From Aliihoeflea sp. 2WW (GTDB taxonomy: Bacteria > Pseudomonadota > Alphaproteobacteria > Rhizobiales > Rhizobiaceae), in the NCBI RefSeq assembly GCF_000497755.1, contig NZ_AYOD01000011.1:77741-141740 (forward strand): DNA of 64,000 nucleotides, given 5' to 3'. Under the pieces are notes generated by a model. The model was given only the letters and a program-made list of their open reading frames with translations. It made no database searches and was not told the DNA's origin. Below are positions 21,801 through 29,841 of this stretch, one piece after another; position 1 is the stretch's first letter, and every line of letters begins with the position of its first letter. A program made the position numbers and the translations under genes.

Positions 21801-24377
21801 ACGCTGCTCGCGGTGGCGCGCGTGGTGCTCCACACGCGCAACGGCACGATCTTCGACCAGATCGACCGTGCCGAGGCGATCGCGCATCAGGAACTCGGCC
21901 AACGCCGGGCGCTTGCGCCCGCGCAAGCGGCGAAGCCCGTCGTACGGCTGGCACCGGTGGCCGCTGCCGACGGAACCGGCCTTGCGATGTGGAACGGCTA
22001 TGGCGGCTTTGCCGACGATGGGCGCACCTATGTCGTGCGGCTCGATGGGCGCAGCCACACGCCGCAGCCTTGGATCAACGTGATCGCGAACGAGAATTTC
22101 GGCTTCCACGTTTCGGCCGAGGGCGCCGCCTTCACCTGGAGCCGCAACAGCCGCGACTTCCAGATCACGCCGTGGACGAACGATCCGGTGACCAACCGGC
22201 CGGGCGAAGGCCTCTATATCGTCGACCGGGATACGAACGAGGCCTTCTCGCCGATCGCCGCCGTGCTCCGCGATCCCTCTCTGATCTACGAAGCGCGGCA
22301 TGGCCAGGGTTCCTCGACCTTTGCCGTCGAGCGCGGCCGGATCGCGGCCGAGCTGACGCAGATCGTCGATCCCGCGGACCCAATCCGCATTTCGCGGCTC
22401 AGGCTTTCCAACACTGGCGACATGCCGAAGCGCCTGCGCGTCTATGCCTATGTCGAATGGGTGATGGGCGTGAACCGCACCCGAAGCAGCGCGACCACGG
22501 TGCCGGGGCATGACGCAACGGTCGACATGGTGACGGCGACGAACCCCTATCATCTCGACTATGGCGACCGCGTCGCGTTTCTCGCCGGTGACCGAACGGT
22601 TCAGTCCTTCACCTGCGACCGGGCCGAGTTTCTTGGCCTGCGCGGCTCGTCGGAGCGGCCGGCGGCAGTCGTATCGGCAGCCTCCCTGTCCCGGACGGCC
22701 GAGGCCGGACGCGACATCTGCGGCGCCGTCGCCTTCGACATCGACATCGGCGCGGGCGCCGAGGAGATGCTGACGCTCTATCTCGGCGATGCGGGCTCGC
22801 TCGCCGAGGCGCGCAATCTCGTGCAGCATCACCGCCAGCAATCCTTCGACGCGCGCCTGACGCGCAACGTCGAAAGCTGGCGCGATTTCGCCGATGCGCT
22901 GCAGGTCGAAACACCCGATCCGGCCTTCGATGCACTGGTCAACACGTGGCTGCCCTATCAGGCCTTCGCCTGCCGCATCCGCGCCCGCGCGGCCTTCTAC
23001 CAGGCGAGTGGCGCCTATGGGTTCCGCGACCAGTTGCAGGACACGCTGGCGCTTCTCCTTCACGACCCGTCACTCGCCCGCGCGCAGATCCTGAACGCCG
23101 CCGGGCGCCAGTTCCGCGAAGGCGACGTGCAGCATTGGTGGCTGCCGCGCTCGGGCGCCGGCGTTCGCACCATGATCTCGGACGACGTGGTTTGGCTGGC
23201 GCATGGTACGCATCGCTATGTGACCGTGACCGGCGATGCGGCCGTTCTCGACGAAACACTGCCCTTCCTCGAAGGCGAGATGTTGCAGGAAGGCCAGCAC
23301 GATGCCTTCTTCACGCCGCAGCCCTCGAAGGAAAGCGCGTCGCTCTACGAACATTGCGCGCGCGCGCTCGACCTTGCCGTCAGGCGCACCGGGCCGCATG
23401 GCCTGCCGCTGATCCTCGGCGGCGACTGGAACGACGGCATGAACCGCGTCGGCGAAGCGGGCCGCGGCGAAAGCGTCTGGCTCGGCTGGTTCCTGGCCGC
23501 CACGCTGCGCGACTTCTCCGTCATCGCCGACGAACGCGGCGACGCCAGGCGCGCCGAGGCATGGCGCCGCCATCTCGACCAGCTCAAGATCGCGATCGAG
23601 GATGCCGGATGGGACGGCGAATGGTATCGCCGCGGCTATTTCGACGACGGCTCGCCGCTCGGCTCCAGCCAGTCCGACGAATGCCGGATCGATTCGCTCG
23701 CCCAGTCCTGGGCGGTGCTGTCGGGCTTCGGCCCGAAGGACCGCGCGAGCCAGGCGATGACGAGCGCGCAGGACTGGCTGCTCGACGAGGAGCACGATCT
23801 GATCCGTCTTTTCACCCCTCCCTTCGAGAACACGCCGAAGGAGCCTGGCTACATCAAGGGCTATCCGCCGGGCGTGCGCGAGAATGGCGGGCAGTACACA
23901 CATGCCGCCACGTGGTTCGTCCTTGCCCTTGCGGCACTCGGTCGCAGCGACGACGCCTACCACGCCTTTTCCGTGATCAACCCGGTCAACCATTCGCGTG
24001 ATCGGGCTGCGGCCGACGCCTATCGCGTCGAGCCGTACGTCGTGGCCGCCGATGTCTATTCGGAAGCGGACCGCGCCGGACGGGGCGGCTGGACGTGGTA
24101 TACAGGGTCGGCAGGGTGGCTCTATCGGGCCGCGGTCGAAGGGATTCTCGGCATCGAGCGGATCGGCGACACGATCTCCATCGATCCGCGCCTTCCCTCC
24201 AACTGGCCGGGATTCCACGCGAAAATGCGTTTCGGCCAGGCCGAGTATCGAATTTCGATCGTGCGCGGTACGGCGAAATCGATTGTTCTTGACGGAACGC
24301 AGGTGCAGCAAATAAAGCTTGCCGATCAGGGCCATCACGAGGTCGTCGTTACCGTCGCAAACGGTGAATTGGGCTAG
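15858..24377 (+). CDS. ndvB: Cyclic beta-1,2-glucan synthase
   Basis: A giant inner-membrane enzyme of 2839 residues (family about 2830-2870) that polymerises UDP-glucose into beta-1,2-glucan and cyclises it. The N-terminal part is cytoplasmic. Hydrophobic segments lie near residues 410-460, 810-850 and 930-975. Between the first two is the GT84 glycosyltransferase with the metal-binding LDADTR (Asp624/Asp626) and the acceptor motif HRWIRGDW near 772. Next comes a glycoamylase-like domain (GRGRYGYYDAIDF, YMAHHTGMS). The C-terminal GH94 phosphorylase-like domain, which sets ring size, has GGDWNDGMNRVG (Asp2523, Asp2526) and GYPPGVRENGGQYTHAATW. ATG 15858 is preferred to an in-frame TTG six bases upstream; neither has a clear Shine-Dalgarno. 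It is followed by its exporter and a glucan-modifying enzyme. Confidence 0.96.
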   Translation: MNIQTDPARIRDAAPLLPAAVDTPIRFAPGKDLTLHALGYDLAAGRFEAEFDLFELDLRQRANENADTILAVVTYLGTAQQNGEPVTPAANWLLDNHYLVEDTILQVRRDLPPRFFKKLPLTTLPDGRQVPRALVLAWTYVAQCDSAISVAGFETMVAAFQEVDPLSIGELWALPSLLRFVLVENLRRLAVRVKRAHEMRAVANKVADEALAQRSVEEELRVLAAYDAHARDTTFATQLLFRLRDGTQYAASALGWLETELERFDLDAEEVARREHATLSAGNVTTGNIIKGLRLVDDTDWTVWFEELSHVDRTLRAHTDFAELDFQSRDQYRRAIEELAGGTELSERDVTERAIAMAADRAIAIGQQTCPDIGIFVVGPRRPEFEQAIGYAPKWPSRVRRFYKRTGWMGIVLPAALLTGLLLIAVGFTLEGIGLSTFAVTLLLALFLLPASEAALGLFNTVASLLVEPTRLIGYEYKDGVPAHARTLVALPILIGSRDDVEDALHNLEVHYLANMQGELDFAILSDWRDSQSEQTVEDMEILEHARKRVAALNARYPREDRPRFHVLHRRRLYNEAEGAWMGWERKRGKLHELNALLRGDLDTTFIAPTTPLPANVQYVLTLDADTRMTRDAVAKLVGKMSHPLNRPVIDARTGRILTGYGILQPRVTPSLTTGNEASFFQRIFSANRGMDPYVFAVSDVYQDLFDSGTFTGKGLYHIDAMEAALKDRIPENAVLSHDLLEGAWARCALVTDVELIEDYPTRYSVDASRNHRWIRGDWQLLPFILDPRSEIPGLSRWKMIDNLRRSLTPISWVLASIAGWTLLPFAYAAQWQALLILSLVLALTYSIVDALMPRNSEATLRSHFSALAREFAFATAQVVLKVLLIAHQAWASADAIVRTLTRVFFTRRKLLEWRTASDAARGGETLPTYHAMMIGSLVIALVGFSVAVIGERTGVIVAGIFLLFWAGAPSFAWLISRSAETEDQLVVDPADAAKLRTAARRTWLYYETFVTAEHNFLPPDNFQETPSPVVAPRTSPTNIGIYLLSIVSARDFGWISLADAVRQMESTISTIERMERHRGHLYNWYDTQTLKPLLPLYVSSVDSGNLAGHLVTVAATCNIWAQAPAAHLQGDYTGILDCVTILEESLDELPDDRRPLRPLRQRLRERVDGMRRAVETIRSEPETAAIRTINLAVLAADIRKLARSIDEEIGSRASETLALWANKLEATCQSHIADSHIEDAHVTALRRDLIALRDRARQFAFEMEFSFLMRADRKLLSIGYRVDQRQLDEACYDLLASEARLTSLFAIAKGDLPTDHWMRLGRPVTLVGFSGALVSWSGSMFEYLMPPLVMKEPLGGILNQTNNLIIARQIRYARSKGIPWGISESAYNARDREMTYQYTNFGVPGLGLKRGLAQNTVIAPYATLLAAQFKPREAVLNLAELEAIGGRGRYGYYDAIDFTPTRVPTGAACAVVRNYMAHHTGMSIVAIANVVFEGRMRDRFHSDAVIEAAELLLQEKAPRDVPATKARAEAGDRTTAEEVETSSDIRVVADPVHALPATSLMSNGYYIVMLTAKGTGYSRCGDIAVTRWSGDPVEDRSGTFIFVSDPATGAWWSATGDPKAAENERTEAIFSDDKATFMKRVGPITTKVEAIVTSEANGEARRITISNNGDADQHLEITSYGELALAPEASDQAHPAFSKMFVKTTIANEGSLILARRNKRAPGEADVAFAHFVTAGAGISREARAQTDRREFLGRGRSIVDPAAFDRNAAFEGKDGFTLDPILSIRCKVRVPAGKEVSLTFWTVVTATEDDARAAATRFDNPESFERQAMLAWTRSQVQTRHVGLSLADAAGVQKLARYLLYPDPALRAPSESIIEGLGSQSALWPTSISGDFPIFALRIADVADLEIVASALRMQEYLRTHGLVADLVIVNEQASSYVQDLQQAIEQLCDNSRMRGRELGPRQHIFAVRRDLMDDRTYKTLLAVARVVLHTRNGTIFDQIDRAEAIAHQELGQRRALAPAQAAKPVVRLAPVAAADGTGLAMWNGYGGFADDGRTYVVRLDGRSHTPQPWINVIANENFGFHVSAEGAAFTWSRNSRDFQITPWTNDPVTNRPGEGLYIVDRDTNEAFSPIAAVLRDPSLIYEARHGQGSSTFAVERGRIAAELTQIVDPADPIRISRLRLSNTGDMPKRLRVYAYVEWVMGVNRTRSSATTVPGHDATVDMVTATNPYHLDYGDRVAFLAGDRTVQSFTCDRAEFLGLRGSSERPAAVVSAASLSRTAEAGRDICGAVAFDIDIGAGAEEMLTLYLGDAGSLAEARNLVQHHRQQSFDARLTRNVESWRDFADALQVETPDPAFDALVNTWLPYQAFACRIRARAAFYQASGAYGFRDQLQDTLALLLHDPSLARAQILNAAGRQFREGDVQHWWLPRSGAGVRTMISDDVVWLAHGTHRYVTVTGDAAVLDETLPFLEGEMLQEGQHDAFFTPQPSKESASLYEHCARALDLAVRRTGPHGLPLILGGDWNDGMNRVGEAGRGESVWLGWFLAATLRDFSVIADERGDARRAEAWRRHLDQLKIAIEDAGWDGEWYRRGYFDDGSPLGSSQSDECRIDSLAQSWAVLSGFGPKDRASQAMTSAQDWLLDEEHDLIRLFTPPFENTPKEPGYIKGYPPGVRENGGQYTHAATWFVLALAALGRSDDAYHAFSVINPVNHSRDRAAADAYRVEPYVVAADVYSEADRAGRGGWTWYTGSAGWLYRAAVEGILGIERIGDTISIDPRLPSNWPGFHAKMRFGQAEYRISIVRGTAKSIVLDGTQVQQIKLADQGHHEVVVTVANGELG

Positions 24378-24537
24378 TCATCAGGCGCCGCATTGGTACC
24401 GCATTTGCGGCGCACGCTCCCAATTGATCAAACATTTCCGATTGTTAAAGCATCACGGAAAGTAACGACCGTTCGCTCTTCTTGTAGCGAAATTCGAAAC
24501 CCGTCCCCCACATACCCGATTGTCCAAGTCCGCAACC

Positions 24538-24550
24538 TGACGTAGCGTCA
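24538..24550. promoter_or_regulatory. Short inverted repeat upstream of ndvA
   Basis: tgacgtagcgtca: 5-bp arms (TGACG/CGTCA) around TAG, just ahead of the exporter gene. It could be a regulator half-site pair or chance; support is weak. Confidence 0.2.
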
Positions 24551-24592
24551 TTTATGTTGCGGCGCACAATGAACGCTGAAAGGCCTGATGCT

Positions 24593-26368
24593 GTGTCCCT
24601 AGTGGAAGTGTACTGGAGAGCGCTGACCTATCTTGCCGTCGCCCGCGGCAAGGTCGCGATCATCTGCGGCTCCAACGTCCTGCTCGCGATCGTCGCCATT
24701 GCCGAGCCGATCCTCTTCGGCCGCATCATCGACTCGATCTCGGAAAAGACGGACGTGACGCCGGCGCTGGCCATGTGGGCGGGTCTGGGCGTGTTCAACA
24801 TCATCGCCTTCGTGCTCGTCTCGCGCGGCGCCGACCGGCTCGCGCACGCCGTGCGCGGCGACGTCCTTGCGCGTTCCTACGAAAACGTCATCACCATGCC
24901 GCTCGCCTGGCATTCCAAGCGCGGCACGTCCAACTCGCTGCATACGCTGCTGCGGGCCGTCGAGGCGCTGTTCAGCCTGTGGCTGGAATTCATGCGCCAG
25001 CATCTGTCGACGGCCGTCGCCCTCGTGCTTCTCGTCCCGACCGCGATCTCGCTCGATCTGCGTATGTCGATGGTGCTGTTCACGCTCGGCACGACTTACG
25101 TCATCATCAGCCGTCTCGTCATGAAGAAGACCAAGGAAGGGCAGGCCGAGGTCGAGCAGCACTATCACAAGGTCTTCGCCCATGTGAGCGACTCGGTCTC
25201 CAACGTGTCGGTTCTGCAGAGCTATGGCCGCATCCAGCAGGAGACGCAGGCGCTCAAGGAGCATATCGGCCGCCTGATCGGCGCCCAGTATCCGGTCCTC
25301 GACTGGTGGGCGCTGGCCAGCGCGCTGCAGCGCCTGTCCTCGACGATCTCGATGATGGTCGTGCTCATCATCGGCGCGCTGCTCGTCTCGCGCGGTGAAC
25401 TGCGCATCGGCGACGTCGTCGCCTTCACCGGCTTCGCCACGCTGCTGATCAGCCGCCTCGACCAGGTGACGGGTTTCGTCAACCAGGTGTTCGAGGCGCG
25501 CGCCAAGCTCGAAGCGTTCTACGAGATCGAGGATTCGGTCGAGGAGCGCGCCGAGGCCTATGACGCCAAGGTTCTCGACAGGGTCGACGGCAACATCGTC
25601 TTCGACAACGTCAATTTCCGCTTTCCCGGCACCAGCGAAGGCGTGAGCGACATCTCGTTCTCCGTCGGTGCCGGCCAGACGGTTGCGATCGTCGGCCCGA
25701 CGGGCGCCGGCAAGACGACACTGATCAACCTCCTCCAGCGCGTCTACGACCCGCATTCGGGCGCGATCTATGTCGATGGCGTGGACACGCGCACGGTCAC
25801 GCGCAATTCGCTGCGTCACCAGATGGCGACGGTGTTCCAGGATGCGGGCCTGCTCAACCGCTCGATCGAGGACAATATCCGTCTCGGACGCGACTCGGCG
25901 CTCAATGACGACGTGCATCACGCCGCGCGCGCCGCCGCCGCCGAAGAGTTCATCCTCGGCAAGTCCGGCGGCTACGACACGCTCGTCGGCGAGCGCGGCG
26001 GGCAGTTGTCCGGCGGCGAGCGCCAGCGGATCGCGATCGCCCGCGCCATCCTCAAGGATGCGCCGATCCTCGTCCTCGACGAGGCGACGAGCGCGCTCGA
26101 CGTCGAGACCGAGGAGCAGGTCAAGCAGGCCATCGACCGGCTGCGCGAAAACCGCACCACCTTCGTCATCGCCCACCGCCTGTCGACGGTTCGCGACGCC
26201 GATATGGTGATCTTCATGGATCGCGGCCGCATCGTCGAAATGGGCGGCTTTGCCGAACTCGCGCAGAGCAACGGCCGCTTTGCCGGTCTCCTGCGCGCAG
26301 GCGGGCTCTTGAACGACGAGGAAGTGCGTCGCTCCTTCCGCCTGGCGCCGGCCATCGAAGCCGCCTGA
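24593..26368 (+). CDS. ndvA: Beta-(1->2)-glucan exporter, ABC permease/ATPase
   Basis: A 591-residue half-transporter with an N-terminal six-helix membrane domain (TPYs such as GSNVLLAIVAIAEPILFGRIID in TM1) and a C-terminal ATPase. Walker A is GPTGAGKT at about residues 368-375, the signature is LSGGERQ, Walker B is ILVLDEATSALD and the H-loop is IAHRLST. It works as a homodimer that moves cyclic glucan from cytoplasm to periplasm. GTG 24593 (protein begin SLVEVYWRALTYL, as in NdvA proteins) has AAAGG 9 bases upstream; ATGs at 24554 and 24569 in frame give 13 or 8 extra residues and cannot be excluded. It lies 215 bases after ndvB. Confidence 0.95.
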   Translation: MSLVEVYWRALTYLAVARGKVAIICGSNVLLAIVAIAEPILFGRIIDSISEKTDVTPALAMWAGLGVFNIIAFVLVSRGADRLAHAVRGDVLARSYENVITMPLAWHSKRGTSNSLHTLLRAVEALFSLWLEFMRQHLSTAVALVLLVPTAISLDLRMSMVLFTLGTTYVIISRLVMKKTKEGQAEVEQHYHKVFAHVSDSVSNVSVLQSYGRIQQETQALKEHIGRLIGAQYPVLDWWALASALQRLSSTISMMVVLIIGALLVSRGELRIGDVVAFTGFATLLISRLDQVTGFVNQVFEARAKLEAFYEIEDSVEERAEAYDAKVLDRVDGNIVFDNVNFRFPGTSEGVSDISFSVGAGQTVAIVGPTGAGKTTLINLLQRVYDPHSGAIYVDGVDTRTVTRNSLRHQMATVFQDAGLLNRSIEDNIRLGRDSALNDDVHHAARAAAAEEFILGKSGGYDTLVGERGGQLSGGERQRIAIARAILKDAPILVLDEATSALDVETEEQVKQAIDRLRENRTTFVIAHRLSTVRDADMVIFMDRGRIVEMGGFAELAQSNGRFAGLLRAGGLLNDEEVRRSFRLAPAIEAA

Positions 26369-26390
26369 GCCAAGCAACCATGCGGAATGT

Positions 26391-26420
26391 GAGGCCGCCG
26401 ACTCGGCGGCCTCTTCCATT
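26391..26420 (+). terminator. Rho-independent-type terminator after ndvA
   Basis: Perfect 10-bp stem GAGGCCGCCG / CGGCGGCCTC with loop act, followed by ttccattt, starting 23 bases past the ndvA stop. Confidence 0.75.
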
Positions 26421-26621
26421 TCAGCGTCTGCTGAAACGAAGTTTAGCGAAACGTGATCCTCCCCGCGGATCGGATTCGGTACTTAACGCGTTGACGACAT
26501 GCTTCGAGCGCTGCCGCAATTCCGTCCGGCGATGCTGTCAGAGCGGTGTCTTCACCGCAGGAAGGGACGCCTGGCCTGCGAAGCGGCATGAACCCGTTTC
26601 GCACCGTTGGAATCGATTTGC

Positions 26622-27809
26622 ATGATGAATGCCAAGACCCCCGTTCGAGATACACGGATCGACGTCATCCGCGCCGTCGCGCTGCTGTCGATCTTCATCA
26701 ACCACGTCCCGGGCAATCCGATCGAGGTGATCACGCACAAGAACTTCGGCTTCTCCGATGCCGCGGAAGCCTTCGTGCTGATTTCCGGCGTCTCGGCGGC
26801 GTTGGCCTACGGGCTGAAATTCGAGGCGGGCAACCGGCTGATCACGACGCTCAAAACGTGGCGGCGCGCTGGCGTGCTCTATATCGCACAGCTCGGCACC
26901 ACGATGGCGACGCTCGGGATCTTCTCGTTCTTCGCGCTCTATTTCGGCGCGCCGCATCTGCTTGCCAAGATCAATATCGAGCCGGTCGTCACCGACACGG
27001 CAGCGTCGCTGATCGGCATCGTCACGCTCGGCCACCAGCTCGGCTACAACAACATCCTGTCGATGTACGGCATCGTGCTGTTGCTGCTGCCGCTGTTCCT
27101 GCTGATCGGGACGCTGAGCATCGGCTGGATGGTCGTCGCGTCCGGCCTGTTGTGGATGGTCGCCGGCCTGCTGCCGATCGCGCCGCCGCAGTTTCCCAAT
27201 GGCGGCTACTGGTTCCTGAACCCGTTCTCCTGGCAGTTCCTGTTCGTCATCGGCATGGCCGTCATGATGCACGTCAAGCGGGGCGGCTCGCTGCCGGTCA
27301 ATCGCTGGCTGGTCGGCGCGGCGGCGCTCTACCTCGTCACCGCGCTCCTCTGGGTCCGTGTCCCGCTATGGGGTATCGACGTCTCGATGGGCCTGCCGAA
27401 GATCTTCACCGGCTTCGACAAAACGTTCCTCTCCTTGCCGCGGATGCTGCACGTGCTTGCCGCCGGCTACCTTCTCTATGCGCTGCCGCAGCTTTCGAAC
27501 CTCTTCCGCACGAGCTTCGACAATCCGCTGGCGGTGCTCGGACGCCACGCGCTGCCGGTGTTCGTCGTCGGCACGATCCTGTCGATGGGCGCACAGGCCT
27601 GGCGCGGCGTCTTTGCCCCGACCGTGCTGTCCGACATCGTCATCGTGACGGCCGGTATCGCGCTTCAGTTCGCGCTTGCCTACTACATCGAATGGTATCG
27701 CCGCCTGCTGAAGAGCGCGCAGGCCGCACGCGAGCCCAAGCGCGTCGTCCTGCATGGACGCGACCTGGCAACGGTCCCGGTGCGCAGCGGCCAGTCGCAG
27801 CACCGATAG
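26622..27809 (+). CDS. opgC: OpgC-family membrane protein (periplasmic glucan substitution)
   Basis: A 395-residue inner-membrane protein with about ten helices, matching the OpgC family: RIDVIRAVALLSIFINHVPGNPIE at the N-terminus, then KNFGFSDAAEAFVLISGVSAALAYG. In Rhodobacter sphaeroides OpgC is needed to add succinyl groups to osmoregulated periplasmic glucans. ATG 26622 (or 26625) is chosen over a TTG 15 bases upstream. Placement directly after ndvB-ndvA supports a role in substituting the cyclic glucan. It has its own upstream region of about 250 bases after the ndvA terminator, so it is probably a separate transcript. The substituent is inferred, not visible. Confidence 0.88.
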   Translation: MMNAKTPVRDTRIDVIRAVALLSIFINHVPGNPIEVITHKNFGFSDAAEAFVLISGVSAALAYGLKFEAGNRLITTLKTWRRAGVLYIAQLGTTMATLGIFSFFALYFGAPHLLAKINIEPVVTDTAASLIGIVTLGHQLGYNNILSMYGIVLLLLPLFLLIGTLSIGWMVVASGLLWMVAGLLPIAPPQFPNGGYWFLNPFSWQFLFVIGMAVMMHVKRGGSLPVNRWLVGAAALYLVTALLWVRVPLWGIDVSMGLPKIFTGFDKTFLSLPRMLHVLAAGYLLYALPQLSNLFRTSFDNPLAVLGRHALPVFVVGTILSMGAQAWRGVFAPTVLSDIVIVTAGIALQFALAYYIEWYRRLLKSAQAAREPKRVVLHGRDLATVPVRSGQSQHR

Positions 27810-27830
27810 ACGCCTGCCCCGGAAACGAAC

Positions 27831-27860
27831 AAAGCCCCGGCAGCGATGCCGGGGCTTTTT
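27831..27860. terminator. Bidirectional terminator between opgC and livM
   Basis: An 11-bp perfect stem (AAGCCCCGGCA / TGCCGGGGCTT) with loop gcga, flanked by A's on the left and TTTTT on the right, lies between two convergent genes and can serve both. Confidence 0.85.
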
Positions 27861-27882
27861 CGATTGGAGGTATTCGCGTCGG

Positions 27883-28878
27883 TTAAAGCGGCTTCCTGAT
27901 CAGCTTGGACAGGACACCGACGATGCCCTCGCGGAACAGCAGCACGCCGAGGACGAAGATGATGCCCTGGACGATGGTGACCCAGGCGCCCCATGTCGCC
28001 AGATAGTTCTGCATGGTCACGATCACCGCCGCACCCACGATCGGGCCGAACACCGTGCCCATGCCGCCGAGCAACGTCATCAGCACGACTTCGCCCGACA
28101 TCGACCAGTGAACGTCCGTCAGTGAGGCGAGTTGGAAGACGAATGCCTTCGTCGCCCCGGCAAGGCCGGCCAGCGTCGCCGAAAGGACGAACACGGTCAG
28201 CTTGTAACGGTTGACGCGGTAGCCGAGCGAAATCGCGCGCGGCTCGTTCTCGCGGATCGCCTTCAGCACCTGGCCGAACGGCGAGTGGATGATGCGGTAG
28301 ATGATCAGGATGCCGATGAAAAAGATCGCCAGCACCATCCAGTAGACCGCGAAGTGGCTCTGCAGGCTGATGATGCCGAACAGATTGCCGCGCGGCACGC
28401 CCTGGATGCCGTCCTCGCCGCCGGTGAACGGGGCCTGCAGCGCGAAGAAGTACACCATCTGGGCGAAGGCCAGCGTCACCATGGCGAAATAGATGCCCTG
28501 GCGGCGAATGGCGAGCGAGCCGAAGGCAAGCCCGAGGAGCGCGGCGGTCGCGGTGCCTGCCAGGATCGACAGTTCCGGCGACAGTCCCCACACCTTTGCG
28601 GCATGGGCGGAGATGTAGCTGGCCGAGCCGAAATAGGCGGCATGGCCGAAGGACAGAAGCCCGCCGAAGCCGAGTAGAAGGTTGAAGGCGCACGCGAAGA
28701 GCGCGAAGCACAGAACCTTCATAACGAAGACGGGGTAGAGCATGAACGGGGCGACGATGCCGGCCGCCAGCAACATGGCGAAGATCGCCATATGGTGGGT
28801 CGGCATGCCCATCGTCTTCTTGCGGATGCGCGGCTCGGCAACCGCCGAGGTCGGTTCCGTATCGGTCACTGAAACCAT
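27883..28878 (-). CDS. livM: Branched-chain amino-acid-type ABC permease LivM
   Basis: A 331-residue inner-membrane permease of the LivM type. An N-terminal cytoplasmic stretch of about 30 residues leads into GIVAPFMLYPVFVMKVLCFALFA and the family motif LLLGFGGLLSFGHAAYFG. The EAA-like ATPase contact region is AIRENEPRAISLGYRVNRYKL. The start at 28878 overlaps the livH stop by one base (TGATG). It is the last gene of the liv operon. Transport specificity cannot be told: the LivHMGF family also moves urea, amides and other small acids. Confidence 0.93.
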   Translation of the reverse strand: MVSVTDTEPTSAVAEPRIRKKTMGMPTHHMAIFAMLLAAGIVAPFMLYPVFVMKVLCFALFACAFNLLLGFGGLLSFGHAAYFGSASYISAHAAKVWGLSPELSILAGTATAALLGLAFGSLAIRRQGIYFAMVTLAFAQMVYFFALQAPFTGGEDGIQGVPRGNLFGIISLQSHFAVYWMVLAIFFIGILIIYRIIHSPFGQVLKAIRENEPRAISLGYRVNRYKLTVFVLSATLAGLAGATKAFVFQLASLTDVHWSMSGEVVLMTLLGGMGTVFGPIVGAAVIVTMQNYLATWGAWVTIVQGIIFVLGVLLFREGIVGVLSKLIRKPL

Positions 28879-29765
28879 CAGGCGGTCCTCCCGAACAGGC
28901 CGGCGGGCTTGATCATGAGCACGATGGCCATGATGACGAAGATGACGACGGCGGAGCCTTCTGGATAAAAGACGCGGGTCAGCCCCTCGACGAGGCCGAG
29001 GCCGAAGCCGGTCAGGACCGAGCCGAGGATCGAGCCCATCCCGCCGATGACGACCACGGCGAAGACGACGATGATCAGGTCCGCGCCCATGTTCGGATTG
29101 ACCGAATAGATCGGCGCGGCAAGGACACCGGCAAAGCCGGCAAGCGCCACGCCGAAGCCGTAGGTCAGGGTGATCATCAAGGGCACGTTGATGCCGAAGG
29201 CGCCGACCAGCGTCGGGTTCTCGGTGGCGGCGCGCAGATAGGCGCCGAGCCGGGTCTTCTCGATGACGAACCACGTGCCAAGGCACACGGCGAGCGAGGC
29301 GATGACGACCCAGCCGCGATAGTTCGGCAGGAACATGAAGCCGAGATTCTGGCCGCCGGCCAGTTCCGCCGGAATGCCGTAGGGCAGACCCGAGATGCCG
29401 TATTCGTTGCGCAGAAGGCCCTGCATGATCAGCGCCAGACCGAAGGTCAGGAGCAGGCCGTACAGATGGTCGAGGTGATACAGCCTCGATATCAGAAGCC
29501 GCTCGATGATGATGCCGGTCGCGCCAACAATGATCGGAACGAGGAGCAGCGCCCACCAGTAGCCGATGCCCAGATAGTTGAGCAGCATCCAGGCCACGAA
29601 GGCGCCGAGCATGTACTGCGCGCCGTGGGTGAAATTGATGATGTTGAGCAGGCCGAAAATGATGGCAAGGCCAAGGGACAGCATCGCGTAGAACGAGCCG
29701 TTGATCAGACCCAGCAGCAACTGGCCGAAGAGAGCTTGCGGCGGAATGCCTAGGAGCTCGAACAT
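28878..29765 (-). CDS. livH: Branched-chain amino-acid-type ABC permease LivH
   Basis: A 295-residue membrane protein of the LivH type with eight hydrophobic segments. LINGSFYAMLSLGLAIIFGLLNIINFTHGAQYMLGAF is the diagnostic N-terminal region (shown only as a description, residues about 19-55). The ATPase-contact loop is YLRAATENPTLVGAFGINV. It pairs with LivM to form the channel. It is separated from the binding-protein gene by 76 bases that hold a strong hairpin, which may lower permease expression relative to the binding protein. Confidence 0.93.
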   Translation of the reverse strand: MFELLGIPPQALFGQLLLGLINGSFYAMLSLGLAIIFGLLNIINFTHGAQYMLGAFVAWMLLNYLGIGYWWALLLVPIIVGATGIIIERLLISRLYHLDHLYGLLLTFGLALIMQGLLRNEYGISGLPYGIPAELAGGQNLGFMFLPNYRGWVVIASLAVCLGTWFVIEKTRLGAYLRAATENPTLVGAFGINVPLMITLTYGFGVALAGFAGVLAAPIYSVNPNMGADLIIVVFAVVVIGGMGSILGSVLTGFGLGLVEGLTRVFYPEGSAVVIFVIMAIVLMIKPAGLFGRTA

Positions 29766-29802
29766 GTGCGCATCCCGTGGTCGAGAAATACTGGAGATGA
29801 AA

Positions 29803-29830
29803 TGCGGCGCGGCTCAAAGGCCGCGCCGCA
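29803..29830 (-). other. Intra-operon stem-loop between binding protein and livH
   Basis: Perfect 11-bp stem TGCGGCGCGGC / GCCGCGCCGCA (29803-29813, 29820-29830) with a 6-base loop, followed on the minus strand by TTTCATCT. It may act as a partial terminator or as a 3'-end stabiliser of the binding-protein mRNA. Confidence 0.65.
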
Positions 29831-29841
29831 CCGGATGACAA

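Noticed and set aside
20181-23063. Long minus-strand open frame opposite ndvB
   Set aside because: Same composition artefact; the plus-strand cyclic glucan synthase with all catalytic motifs covers it.
28879-29841. N-terminal extension of livM over livH
   Set aside because: It is antiphase to livH; the TGATG overlap at 28878 gives the proper start.
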